Part shown: piece by piece, positions 6,450 to 11,837 of the stretch
Position numbering within the stretch: the stretch's first letter is position 1
How the letters are laid out: each line of letters starts with the position of its first letter
DNA from: an uncultured Oscillospiraceae bacterium
Lineage (GTDB): Bacteria; Bacillota; Clostridia; Oscillospirales; Ruminococcaceae
Direction of reading: 5' to 3'
Length of the DNA: 11,837 bases
Assembly (NCBI GenBank): GCA_910578755.1
Contig: CAJTSZ010000063.1
Coordinates: 1 to 11,837 of the forward strand
Notes under the pieces: generated by a model
What the model was told of the DNA's origin: nothing
What the model saw: only the letters and a program-made list of their open reading frames with translations
Databases searched by the model: none
Position numbers and translations under genes: made by a program

Positions 6450-7805
6450 ATGGCGTTTGAAGGACTTTCGGATAAACTGAACCTTGCGTTTAAAAAGCTG
6501 AAATCCAAAGGCAAACTAAGCGAAAGCGATGTAAAAGAAGGGATGCGCGAAGTGCGCATGGCCCTTTTGGAAGCAGACGTTAACTATAAGGTTGCCAAAG
6601 ATTTTATCCAAAGGGTAACGGAAAAGGCTGTTGGTTCCGAAGTGCTGGAAAGCCTCACCCCGGTGCAGCATGTAATTAAAATTGTCCGGGATGAAATGAC
6701 AGAGCTTATGGGCTCTACCAACGCCAGAATACAGTTTTCCCCCAAAATCCCCACAATTATTATGATGTGCGGCTTACAGGGTTCCGGTAAAACAACCCAT
6801 TCTGCAAAGCTTGCTAAAATGTTCCGCCGGGAAGGGCGGCGCCCCTTGCTGGTAGCCTGCGATATTTACCGTCCCGCAGCTATTGACCAGCTGAAGGTGG
6901 TGGGGAAACAGGTGGATACCCCTGTTTTTGAAATGGGGCAGCAAAACCCGGTGACCATTGCCAAAGAAGCCATTAAATATGCCAAGGATTATGGCCACGA
7001 TATTGTTATTTTGGATACCGCCGGCCGCCTGCATATTGACCAAGAGCTGATGGAGGAGCTCTCCGAAATAAAAACCCAGGTGCAGCCCAATGAAATCCTT
7101 TTGGTTATCGACTCTATGACAGGCCAGGACGCTGTAAATGTGGCCGAAACCTTTCATAATACCCTGGGGATAGACGGCGTTATTTTAACAAAGCTGGACG
7201 GAGACACCCGCGGCGGCGCGGCGCTTTCCGTGCGGGCCGTTACCGGTAAGCCCATTAAGTTTGTGGGTATGGGTGAAAAGCTGGATGATTTGGAAGTGTT
7301 CCACCCGGACCGCATGGCTTCCCGTATTTTGGGTATGGGCGATGTGCTCACCTTAATTGAAAAAGCCCAAGATGATATAGACGAAGAAAAAACCCTGGAA
7401 ATGGCGGAAAAAATCCGCAGCAATTCCTTTGATATGAACGATTTGCTGGAGCAAATGAAGCAAATACGGGGCATGGGCCCCTTAGGGCAAATCCTTTCCA
7501 TGATACCAGGTGTGGCCGGAAAAATAGACGATGAAACCGCCCAGGCCGGAGAAAAAGAAATTATGTATATGGAGGCCATTATTAACTCCATGACAAAAGC
7601 GGAACGGGCCAATCCGGATATTATCAACCCTTCCCGCAAACGGCGCATAGCTGCTGGCAGCGGTACCGATGTTTCCCAGGTAAACCGCCTGCTCAAGCAG
7701 CACCGCCAAATGAAGGAAATGATGAAGCAAATGAGCAACCTAGGTAAAAAGAACGGCAAAAAGCGCCGCAGAATGCCTTTTATACCGGGAATGATGAACC
7801 GCTAA
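6450..7805 (+). CDS. ffh: Signal recognition particle protein Ffh (SRP54)
   Basis: The 451-residue protein is the GTPase of the signal recognition particle. It binds signal sequences and 4.5S/scRNA and delivers ribosomes to the receptor FtsY at the membrane. The N domain spans about residues 1-95. The G domain shows GLQGSGKTT (108-116), ACDIYRPAAIDQL (136-148), LDTAGR (188-193), TKLDGD (247-252) and FVGMGE (271-276). The M domain carries the Met-rich signal-binding groove and the RNA-binding RIAAGSGTDVSQVNRLLKQ. It ends with a basic tail and PFIPGMMNR. Length is normal. An AAAGGA site precedes the ATG by 8 bases or so. It is the second gene of the operon that begins with ylxM. No SRP RNA gene was found in this window. 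Confidence 0.97.
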   Translation: MAFEGLSDKLNLAFKKLKSKGKLSESDVKEGMREVRMALLEADVNYKVAKDFIQRVTEKAVGSEVLESLTPVQHVIKIVRDEMTELMGSTNARIQFSPKIPTIIMMCGLQGSGKTTHSAKLAKMFRREGRRPLLVACDIYRPAAIDQLKVVGKQVDTPVFEMGQQNPVTIAKEAIKYAKDYGHDIVILDTAGRLHIDQELMEELSEIKTQVQPNEILLVIDSMTGQDAVNVAETFHNTLGIDGVILTKLDGDTRGGAALSVRAVTGKPIKFVGMGEKLDDLEVFHPDRMASRILGMGDVLTLIEKAQDDIDEEKTLEMAEKIRSNSFDMNDLLEQMKQIRGMGPLGQILSMIPGVAGKIDDETAQAGEKEIMYMEAIINSMTKAERANPDIINPSRKRRIAAGSGTDVSQVNRLLKQHRQMKEMMKQMSNLGKKNGKKRRRMPFIPGMMNR

Positions 7806-7868
7806 GCATTGTTATCCAGCCGCAGGGCGGCTTAGATATATTATTTAAAAATTCAGGAGGTGACAGAA

Positions 7869-8111
7869 ATGGCTGTTAAAATCAGACTGCGCAGAATGGG
7901 CGCTAAAAAAGCACCTTTTTACCGCATTGTAGTTGCAGATTCCCGCTATCCACGTAACGGCAGATTTATTGAGGAAGTTGGTTACTACGACCCAACCAAA
8001 GAGCCAGCAGTTGTAAAACTGGACGCTGAAAAAGCCAAAAAGTGGATTGCTACCGGCGCACAACCTACAGACACTGTTAGAGCTTTGCTGAAAGCCAACA
8101 ACGTCCTGTAA
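7869..8111 (+). CDS. rpsP: 30S ribosomal protein S16
   Basis: The 80-residue protein is S16, a small-subunit assembly protein that binds 16S rRNA in the 5' domain. The start MAVKIRLRRMGAKKAPFYRI is the family signature, followed by VVADSRYPRNGRFIEEVGYYDP. The correct start is the ATG at 7869, 8 bases after AGGAGG (7855-7860). A GTG at 7860 in the same frame lies inside the ribosome site itself and is rejected. It is 63 bases downstream of ffh, the usual gene order in Firmicutes, and is probably cotranscribed with it. Confidence 0.97.
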   Translation: MAVKIRLRRMGAKKAPFYRIVVADSRYPRNGRFIEEVGYYDPTKEPAVVKLDAEKAKKWIATGAQPTDTVRALLKANNVL

Positions 8112-8137
8112 GGAATGGCCTTAGAGGAGGTAGTAAC

Positions 8138-8371
8138 ATGCAAGAGCTGATTATTGCTATTGTAAAAGGCTTGGTGGATGATAAGGAAGCAGTAGAAGTT
8201 ACTGTGGACCTGCCAAAAGAGGATGGTACCGTTGTGTACCACTTACATGTTGCCCAAGGCGATATGGGCCGCGTTATTGGCAAACAGGGCAGAATTGCGA
8301 AAGCAATCCGCACCATTGTGCGCTCTGCCGCCGGTAAAGTGGAACAAAAAGTGGCAGTGGAAATCGACTAA
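8138..8371 (+). CDS. khpA: KH-domain RNA-binding protein KhpA
   Basis: This 77-residue protein is a single type-II KH domain (KhpA/YlqC). The RNA-binding GxxG loop is G48-K-Q-G51 in GRVIGKQGRIAKAIRTIV, and the usual start QELI..IVKGLVDDKEAVEV is present. In streptococci KhpA partners with KhpB (Jag/EloR) to bind many RNAs and influence cell elongation. Position between rpsP and rimM is conserved in Firmicutes. A strong GAGGAGG site lies 8-10 bases before the ATG, and the gap to rpsP is 26 bases. No jag gene lies in the window. Confidence 0.94.
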   Translation: MQELIIAIVKGLVDDKEAVEVTVDLPKEDGTVVYHLHVAQGDMGRVIGKQGRIAKAIRTIVRSAAGKVEQKVAVEID

Positions 8372-8759
8372 CAACCCTTTTCTTGGCAAATCAGGTAAGC
8401 ACCCTTGTTTCTCAGGGGTAAAACGCAGGCATAATATGCAAATGATGTATCGGGAAAGCGTATGCTTTCCCTTTATCACTTTATAGGGCTTTTTGTTCCT
8501 TTGGTAAAAAGGCGTTCCATGGGAAGCAAAAAACGGAAAAAACAAAGAAAAATCACACAACAGGCGCTGCTTTCATATTTTAGTAGTGGCAGCAAAAAGG
8601 CAGCAGCGCTGCAGCCATATTTTGCCCTTCCTGGCTGGGGCGGGCAAGGGCAAAGCGAAACTTTGCATAAGGCGGGAAAGGAGAACAGCCCGTACCCGCC
8701 AGCATATCAGGTTTTTATTGTGGAACAATAAACAACAAAACAAAAGGGAGGGCAAAAGG
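8372..8759 (+). other. Structured 388-bp spacer between khpA and rimM
   Basis: No convincing gene is seen. The spacer holds several inverted repeats: GGGAAAGC-GTAT-GCTTTCCC (8452-8471) followed by TTTAT, a possible weak terminator; GCGCTGCT (8564-8571) with AGCAGCGC (8602-8609); TTTGCCCTT (8621-8629) with AAGGGCAAA (8646-8654); GCAAAG-CGAAA-CTTTGC (8650-8666), which excludes the previous pairing; and GGCGGG (8671-8676) with CCCGCC (8695-8700). An open frame at 8519-8731 would encode a basic 70-residue protein but has a poor ribosome site. In some Firmicutes this slot holds ylqD, and nothing here resembles it. Confidence 0.5.
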
Positions 8760-9281
8760 GTGCTAAAACCGTATTTGGATACAGGCAAAATTGTAAATAC
8801 CCACGGTATAAAAGGCGAGGTTAAGCTGGAACCATGGTGCAACGATGCAGAAATGTTCCAAAATATTACATACCTTTACCTGGACAGCCGAGGCGAAACC
8901 ACCCTGAAAATAGAACGGGCCAGAATGCAGAAAAACATGGTTATTCTAAAGTTCAAAGGCATTGATACCATGAACGACGCGGAAAAGCTGAAAAATAAAG
9001 TGGTGTACGCAAACCGTCAGGATATCCCCATGGAAGAAGGGGAATATTTTATTCAGGACCTTATTGGCATCCAGGTGCTGGACGCAGACAGCGGCCGCCT
9101 GTACGGCACCTTGTGCAACGTCAGCCAAACAGGCGCCAACGATGTGTACCACGTGCGTTTTTCCAATGGGAAAGAACAGCTCATACCGGCAATCCCCCAG
9201 GTGGTGCTGGAAATTAACCCCCAGGAAGAAAAAATGCTGATCCACCCGCTGGAGGGGCTGTTTGAAAATGATGAGATTTGA
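8760..9281 (+). CDS. rimM: Ribosome maturation factor RimM
   Basis: The 173-residue protein is RimM, which helps mature the 3' head domain of the 30S subunit and binds S19. The N-terminal beta-barrel domain begins DTGKIVNTHGIKGEVKLEPW (residues 7-26), and the PRC-barrel domain begins near EYFIQDLIGIQVLD (95-108) and includes LIPAIPQVVLEIN (141-153). I chose the GTG at 8760, which has GGGAGGG (8746-8752) 7 bases upstream; it gives the family's normal length and start. An ATG 58 codons further upstream is in frame but would add an unrelated, low-complexity stretch. The 3' end overlaps trmD by 14 bases, indicating translational coupling. Confidence 0.95.
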   Translation: MLKPYLDTGKIVNTHGIKGEVKLEPWCNDAEMFQNITYLYLDSRGETTLKIERARMQKNMVILKFKGIDTMNDAEKLKNKVVYANRQDIPMEEGEYFIQDLIGIQVLDADSGRLYGTLCNVSQTGANDVYHVRFSNGKEQLIPAIPQVVLEINPQEEKMLIHPLEGLFENDEI

Positions 9282-10005
9282 TATTGCCACCCTGTTTGTG
9301 GAAATGTGTGAAAGAGTGCTGGACGAAAGCATTATCGGCCGCGCCCGCCGCGCCGGCAAGCTGGAAGTTCACTGCCACAATATCCGGGATTATACACAGG
9401 ACAAGCATAAACGGGTGGACGACACACCCTACGGCGGCGGCAAGGGTATGCTGATGCAGGCGGAGCCTATTTATCAGTGTTACCAGGCCGTGTGCCAGCA
9501 GCTGCCCCAAAAGCCCCGTGTCATCTACCTTTCCCCAAAAGGTTCTGTTTTAAACCAGGAAAAGGTGAAGAAGCTGAAAGAATACTCCAACCTGTTTTTG
9601 CTCTGCGGCCACTACGAAGGAGTGGACCAGCGGGTTCTGGATGAAATTGTGGATGAGGAAATTTCCATTGGGGATTATGTTCTTACCGGCGGGGAGCTGG
9701 GCGCCCTTGTGCTGGTGGACGCTGTGGGCCGTTTGTGTGACGGCGTCCTTGCCGACGAAATTTGTTTTCAGGAAGAAAGCCATTATAATGGATTATTGGA
9801 GTACCCCCAGTATACTCGTCCTCCAGTGTGGCATAATATGGAAGTACCGGAGATCCTCCTCAGCGGCCATCATGCAAACATAGAGCAATGGCGCAGGGAA
9901 CAATCCCTGCTGGTAACAAAGCAACGCCGGCCAGAGCTGCTGGATCAGGTGGAATTGACCAAAAAGGAACAGGCCTTTTTAGCGGCTGCCCAAAAGGAAA
10001 AGTAG
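9268..10005 (+). CDS. trmD: tRNA (guanine-37-N1)-methyltransferase TrmD
   Basis: The 245-residue enzyme methylates G37 next to the anticodon, using S-adenosylmethionine, to prevent +1 frameshifting. It is a SPOUT methyltransferase with a deep trefoil knot, seen as LLCGHYEGVDQRVLDEIVDEE (111-131) and ISIGDYVLTGGELGALVLVDAV (132-153). R155 matches the Arg154 of E. coli. The residue at the position of the catalytic Asp169 is Glu170, in QEESHYNGLLEYPQYTRP. The N-terminal MRFDIATLFVEM is typical. ATG 9268 is preferred, about 10 bases after GGAGGGG, over TTG 9262 and ATG 9271. It overlaps rimM and ends the operon here; the usual next gene, rplS, is absent. Confidence 0.95.
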   Translation: MMRFDIATLFVEMCERVLDESIIGRARRAGKLEVHCHNIRDYTQDKHKRVDDTPYGGGKGMLMQAEPIYQCYQAVCQQLPQKPRVIYLSPKGSVLNQEKVKKLKEYSNLFLLCGHYEGVDQRVLDEIVDEEISIGDYVLTGGELGALVLVDAVGRLCDGVLADEICFQEESHYNGLLEYPQYTRPPVWHNMEVPEILLSGHHANIEQWRREQSLLVTKQRRPELLDQVELTKKEQAFLAAAQKEK

Positions 10006-10052
10006 GAGAAACTGTGTATAAATACTGATGATGTTGAAAACTTTATGGCAAA

Positions 10053-10078
10053 ACATACAAAGCATATGTCGCTTTTTT
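10053..10078 (+). terminator. Possible weak terminator after trmD
   Basis: ACATA (10053-10057) pairs with TATGT (10065-10069) and is followed by CGC and six T (10073-10078). The stem is short and AT-rich, but it sits between the end of the operon and a new promoter, where a terminator is expected. Confidence 0.35.
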
Positions 10079-10139
10079 AGATGGGTTTTAGAATTTTAGA
10101 AAAAAATAGAGTAGTTTCCTAAGTTTGCGATAAATTTCG

Positions 10140-10167
10140 TTGACGTAAAATATAGATATGATATAAT
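10140..10167 (+). promoter_or_regulatory. Promoter of the HPr gene
   Basis: TTGACG (10140-10145) and TATAAT (10162-10167) are separated by 16 bases in an AT-rich stretch. The predicted start near 10174 gives a leader of about 80 nt, so HPr is transcribed independently of trmD. Confidence 0.8.
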
Positions 10168-10183
10168 AACCATGTTATTATAT
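10161..10183. promoter_or_regulatory. Perfect 23-bp inverted repeat over the HPr -10 box (candidate operator)
   Basis: ATATAATAAC (10161-10170), a CAT spacer and the exact complement GTTATTATAT (10174-10183) form a perfect inverted repeat that contains the whole -10 box and the predicted start site. A dimeric repressor bound there would block initiation. The regulator is not identified. Confidence 0.55.
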
Positions 10184-10187
10184 TGTC

Positions 10188-10207
10188 CACTGTGGTGGCC
10201 CACAGTG
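10188..10207 (+). promoter_or_regulatory. Leader hairpin upstream of HPr
   Basis: CACTGTGG (10188-10195) pairs perfectly with CCACAGTG (10200-10207) around a 4-base loop, TGGC. It lies in the predicted 5' leader, about 34 bases before the ribosome site, and has no T-run, so it is more likely a stability or control element than a terminator. Confidence 0.5.
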
Positions 10208-10254
10208 TGAAGTTTGTCGCTTATATTACTATATTTGTTAAGGGAGTTTATGTT

Positions 10255-10518
10255 ATGTGTGTTAAAGAAGTTGTTGTTCAGAACCAAGTAGGCCTGCATG
10301 CGCGTCCAGCAACATTTTTCATCCAAAAAGCAAACGAGTATAAATCTTCTATTTGGGTAGAAAAAGAAGAACGCAGAGTAAATGCAAAAAGCCTTTTGGG
10401 CGTTTTGTCCCTGGGTATTGTTGGCGGCACAACCATCCGCATTATTGCCGATGGCGCTGACGAAGAGCAGGCTGTGGAAGGCTTGATTCGCTTGGTAGAA
10501 TCCGGCTTTGCAGAATAA
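10255..10518 (+). CDS. ptsH: HPr family phosphocarrier protein
   Basis: The 87-residue protein is HPr, the carrier that passes phosphate from enzyme I to the sugar-specific EII proteins of the phosphotransferase system. The active-site His is exactly H15 in VGLHARPA. The regulatory Ser is exactly S46 in NAKSLLGVLSLGI, the residue phosphorylated by HPr kinase for carbon catabolite control in Firmicutes. Having His15 argues against the regulatory paralogue Crh, which has Gln there. The start at 10255 has AGGGAG 8 bases upstream; an ATG at 10183 would add 24 residues read from the leader. It stands alone between its own promoter and a strong terminator, with no ptsI next to it. Whether it is the main PTS HPr or a specialised copy cannot be told from the window. 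Confidence 0.93.
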   Translation: MCVKEVVVQNQVGLHARPATFFIQKANEYKSSIWVEKEERRVNAKSLLGVLSLGIVGGTTIRIIADGADEEQAVEGLIRLVESGFAE

Positions 10519-10531
10519 GGCTATAAAGCAC

Positions 10532-10559
10532 AAAGCGTCGCCGTGGGCGGCGCTTTTTT
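10532..10559 (+). terminator. Rho-independent terminator after HPr
   Basis: A 9-bp GC-rich stem, AGCGTCGCC (10534-10542) with GGCGGCGCT (10546-10554), includes one G-U pair, has a GTG loop, and runs into six T. It follows the stop codon by 15 bases and is the strongest terminator in the window. Confidence 0.93.
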
Positions 10560-10585
10560 CGTGCAAACTTGCGGGCGCTTTTTGT

Positions 10586-10600
10586 GGGGCTTGCAGCCCC
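10586..10600. repeat. Short perfect hairpin GGGGCT-TGC-AGCCCC
   Basis: A 6-bp GC-rich stem with a 3-base loop lies between the HPr terminator and the kinase gene. It has no T-run; its role is unknown. Confidence 0.5.
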
Positions 10601-10617
10601 TAAAGGAGCACAAGCTG

Positions 10618-10643
10618 CCTTACAGCGGGTACCCGCTGTAAGG
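10618..10643. repeat. Perfect 26-bp palindrome upstream of the kinase gene
   Basis: CCTTACAGCGGGT at 10618-10630 is followed directly by its exact complement at 10631-10643. As RNA it gives an 11-bp stem with a GTAC loop, followed by only three T. It lies 13 bases before the AAAGGAGG ribosome site, so it could be a second terminator, a leader element or an operator. Confidence 0.6.
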
Positions 10644-10670
10644 TTTGGGCATAGGCAAAGGAGGAAAATA

Positions 10671-11219
10671 GTGAAAATTTCAATTATGGGCTACAGTGGC
10701 AGCGGCAAATCCACTTTGGCCCAGTTTTTGGGAAAACAATACGGCATACCAGTGCTGCATCTGGACACGGTAAATTTTTCTTCCGGCTGGCAGGAAAGGG
10801 ACAGGGCCCAGGCAGTGCAGTTAGTGCAGGATTTTATGAACCAAAATAATTCCTGGGTTATAGATGGCAACTACTCCGCCTTTTTGCAGCAGGAAAGGCT
10901 GTGCCAGTCGGAGCAAATTATTTTTATGGCCTTCAATCGCTTCAACTGCCTGTGGCGGGCTTTTCAGCGGTACCGGCAGTACCAGGGCCGCACCCGGGAA
11001 AGCATGGCCCCAGGGTGCAATGAAAAGCTGGACAGGGAATTTGTTGCATGGATTTTATTGGAAGGACGGAAAAAATCCCGGCGGCAAGGGTACAAAAAAG
11101 CGTTGCAGCCCCACATGCAAAAAGTTATAATTATTAAAAACCAGCGCCAGCTGGAGGGATATATGGCGGGGAACAGGGGAAAATTACCCCAGCGGCAGAA
11201 GGGCCCTGAAAGGCCCTAA
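10671..11219 (+). CDS. P-loop kinase-like NTPase, FlaR/adenylate kinase-related
   Basis: The 182-residue protein begins MKISIMGYSGSGKSTLAQFLG, a Walker A motif at residues 7-15, followed by VLHLDTVNFSSGWQERD (28-44) and WVIDGNY (62-68). These are typical of the small adenylate-kinase-like proteins often annotated as DNA topology modulation protein FlaR. The family resembles nucleoside or nucleotide kinases, but its true substrate is not well known, and the FlaR name should not be taken as function. The second half is rich in Arg and Gln. The GTG start at 10671 has AAAGGAGG (10657-10664) 6 bases upstream; an ATG at 10569 in frame would add 34 residues across the hairpins and is rejected. The final residues GPERP are encoded by a terminator-like hairpin. 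Confidence 0.8.
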   Translation: MKISIMGYSGSGKSTLAQFLGKQYGIPVLHLDTVNFSSGWQERDRAQAVQLVQDFMNQNNSWVIDGNYSAFLQQERLCQSEQIIFMAFNRFNCLWRAFQRYRQYQGRTRESMAPGCNEKLDREFVAWILLEGRKKSRRQGYKKALQPHMQKVIIIKNQRQLEGYMAGNRGKLPQRQKGPERP

Positions 11220-11225
11220 GGTTTT
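11200..11225 (+). terminator. Possible terminator overlapping the end of the kinase gene
   Basis: AGGGCC (11200-11205) pairs with GGCCCT (11212-11217) around a 6-base loop, and TTTT follows at 11222-11225. The stem includes the last codons and part of the stop codon. The gap before the T-run makes it only moderately convincing. Confidence 0.4.
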
Positions 11226-11230
11226 ACAAG

Positions 11231-11245
11231 TTTGCCGCAGGCAAA
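11231..11245. repeat. Short perfect hairpin TTTGCC-GCA-GGCAAA before uvrC
   Basis: A 6-bp stem with a 3-base loop ends 20 bases before the uvrC start codon and just ahead of its ribosome site. It could affect uvrC translation or be the downstream end of the terminator region. Confidence 0.4.
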
Positions 11246-11265
11246 GTAAAGGGCAGGTGATTGCA

Positions 11266-11837
11266 ATGGATAACCCGCGTTTGGGCTATTTAAACGATAA
11301 AGTAAAAAAGCTCCCCATGCAGCCAGGCATCTATATTATGAAGGATAAAAAAGGGGAAATTATCTATGTTGGCAAGGCAAAATCCTTAAAAAACAGGGTG
11401 AGCAGCTACTTCCGCAGTGTGGACAAGCACCTGCCAAAGGTGTACAAAATGGTGGAAAATGTTTACGATTTTGAGTACATTGTTACCCGCAGCGAGTTTG
11501 AAGCCCTTATTTTGGAGTGCAGCTTTATTAAACAGCATAGCCCCAAGTATAATATTTTGCTTAAGGACGACAAAGGCTACCATTACATTAAAATTACCCC
11601 AGGGGAGTACGGCCGTATTTTGCCCACCCACCAGCAGCTGAGGGATGGCGCCAGGTACATTGGGCCCTATATCTCCAGCTACGTTACCAGCCAAACAGTG
11701 GACGAGGTGAACAAAGCCTTTATGCTGCCCACCTGTAACCGCAGGTTCCCCCAGGATATTGGCAAGCAGCGGCCCTGCTTAAATTTTCACATCAAACAGT
11801 GTATGGCCCCCTGCACAGGGAAAATTTCCCCAACAGA
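11266..11837 (+). CDS. uvrC: Excinuclease ABC subunit C, N-terminal part (cut by window end)
   Basis: The visible 190 residues are the N terminus of UvrC, the nuclease that makes the two cuts around a lesion in nucleotide excision repair after UvrA and UvrB have located it. The GIY-YIG nuclease domain shows GIYIMKD (21-27), IIYVGKAKSLKNRVSSYF (32-49), with R44 as the conserved Arg, SEFEALILE (76-84), and SPKYNILLKDDKGY (92-105). Cysteines C157, C171, C179 and C183 (PTC, RPC, KQC, APC) match the four reported to hold an iron-sulfur cluster in E. coli UvrC. The ATG is preceded by GGCAGGTGAT, a good ribosome site. The frame is still open at base 11837; a complete UvrC is about 600 residues, so two thirds is missing. 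Confidence 0.96.
   Translation, partial: MDNPRLGYLNDKVKKLPMQPGIYIMKDKKGEIIYVGKAKSLKNRVSSYFRSVDKHLPKVYKMVENVYDFEYIVTRSEFEALILECSFIKQHSPKYNILLKDDKGYHYIKITPGEYGRILPTHQQLRDGARYIGPYISSYVTSQTVDEVNKAFMLPTCNRRFPQDIGKQRPCLNFHIKQCMAPCTGKISPT

Noticed and set aside
7154..7759. 201-codon minus-strand frame inside ffh
   Set aside because: It is antisense to the Ffh G and M domains, rich in Ser and Ile as expected from the complement, with no family likeness.
8586..8759. Upstream in-frame ATG for RimM at 8586
   Set aside because: The extra 58 residues are basic and low in family likeness; GTG 8760 with GGGAGGG gives the normal RimM start and length.
10162..10205. Divergent promoter on the minus strand at the HPr palindrome
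   Set aside because: The palindrome supplies a symmetric TATAAT on the minus strand, but no TTGACA-like box lies 16-18 bases beyond it, and no minus-strand gene follows.
10183..10254. Longer HPr start at 10183
   Set aside because: The extension is read from the operator and leader hairpin; the start at 10255 places His15 and Ser46 at their standard numbers and has a ribosome site.

Overview
The window reads as a stretch of a low-to-mid GC, anaerobic Clostridia chromosome, most likely a gut member of the Oscillospiraceae/Ruminococcaceae group. The evidence is the canonical Firmicutes gene order ylxM-ffh-rpsP-khpA-rimM-trmD, an HPr carrying both His15 and the regulatory Ser46, strong AAAGGAGG-type ribosome sites, and oxygen-sensitive 2-hydroxyacyl-CoA dehydratase-type proteins. 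The lineage is an inference; no rRNA is present. Every supported gene is on the + strand.

Bases 2-1972 hold the end of a large dehydratase-activase-type protein and a second HgdB-like iron-sulfur protein, probably cotranscribed. Bases 2061-2501 hold an AT-rich orphan with no recognised function. Bases 2567-3295 encode a CmpB-type membrane protein with a basic, helical tail. Bases 3378-4178 encode an M55 (DppA-type) D-aminopeptidase, followed by a convincing terminator. Bases 4378-5583 encode an isolated DegT-family sugar aminotransferase behind a hairpin-rich leader.

Bases 5584-6053 contain no gene. The first part folds on paper into a multi-branched structure of about 200 nt (5599-5801), a candidate unassigned structured RNA. 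The second part carries a consensus promoter (TTGACA, 17 bp, TATAAT) flanked by two near-identical 21-bp inverted repeats, an operator-like arrangement in front of the signal-recognition-particle and ribosome-maturation operon at 6054-10005. That operon supplies the SRP GTPase and its partner YlxM, ribosomal protein S16, the RNA-binding KhpA, the 30S maturation factor RimM and the tRNA m1G37 methyltransferase TrmD. A 388-bp structured spacer interrupts it between khpA and rimM. The rplS gene that commonly follows trmD is not here.

After trmD, HPr (10255-10518) is a one-gene unit with its own promoter, whose -10 box lies inside a perfect 23-bp inverted repeat, and a strong terminator. A FlaR-like P-loop kinase (10671-11219) and the start of uvrC (11266 onward, cut by the window end) follow, with several short perfect hairpins between them. 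No tRNA, rRNA, CRISPR array, insertion sequence or known riboswitch was recognised. The most novel-looking items are the candidate structured RNA, the twin palindromes at the ylxM-ffh promoter, and the palindrome over the HPr -10 box.
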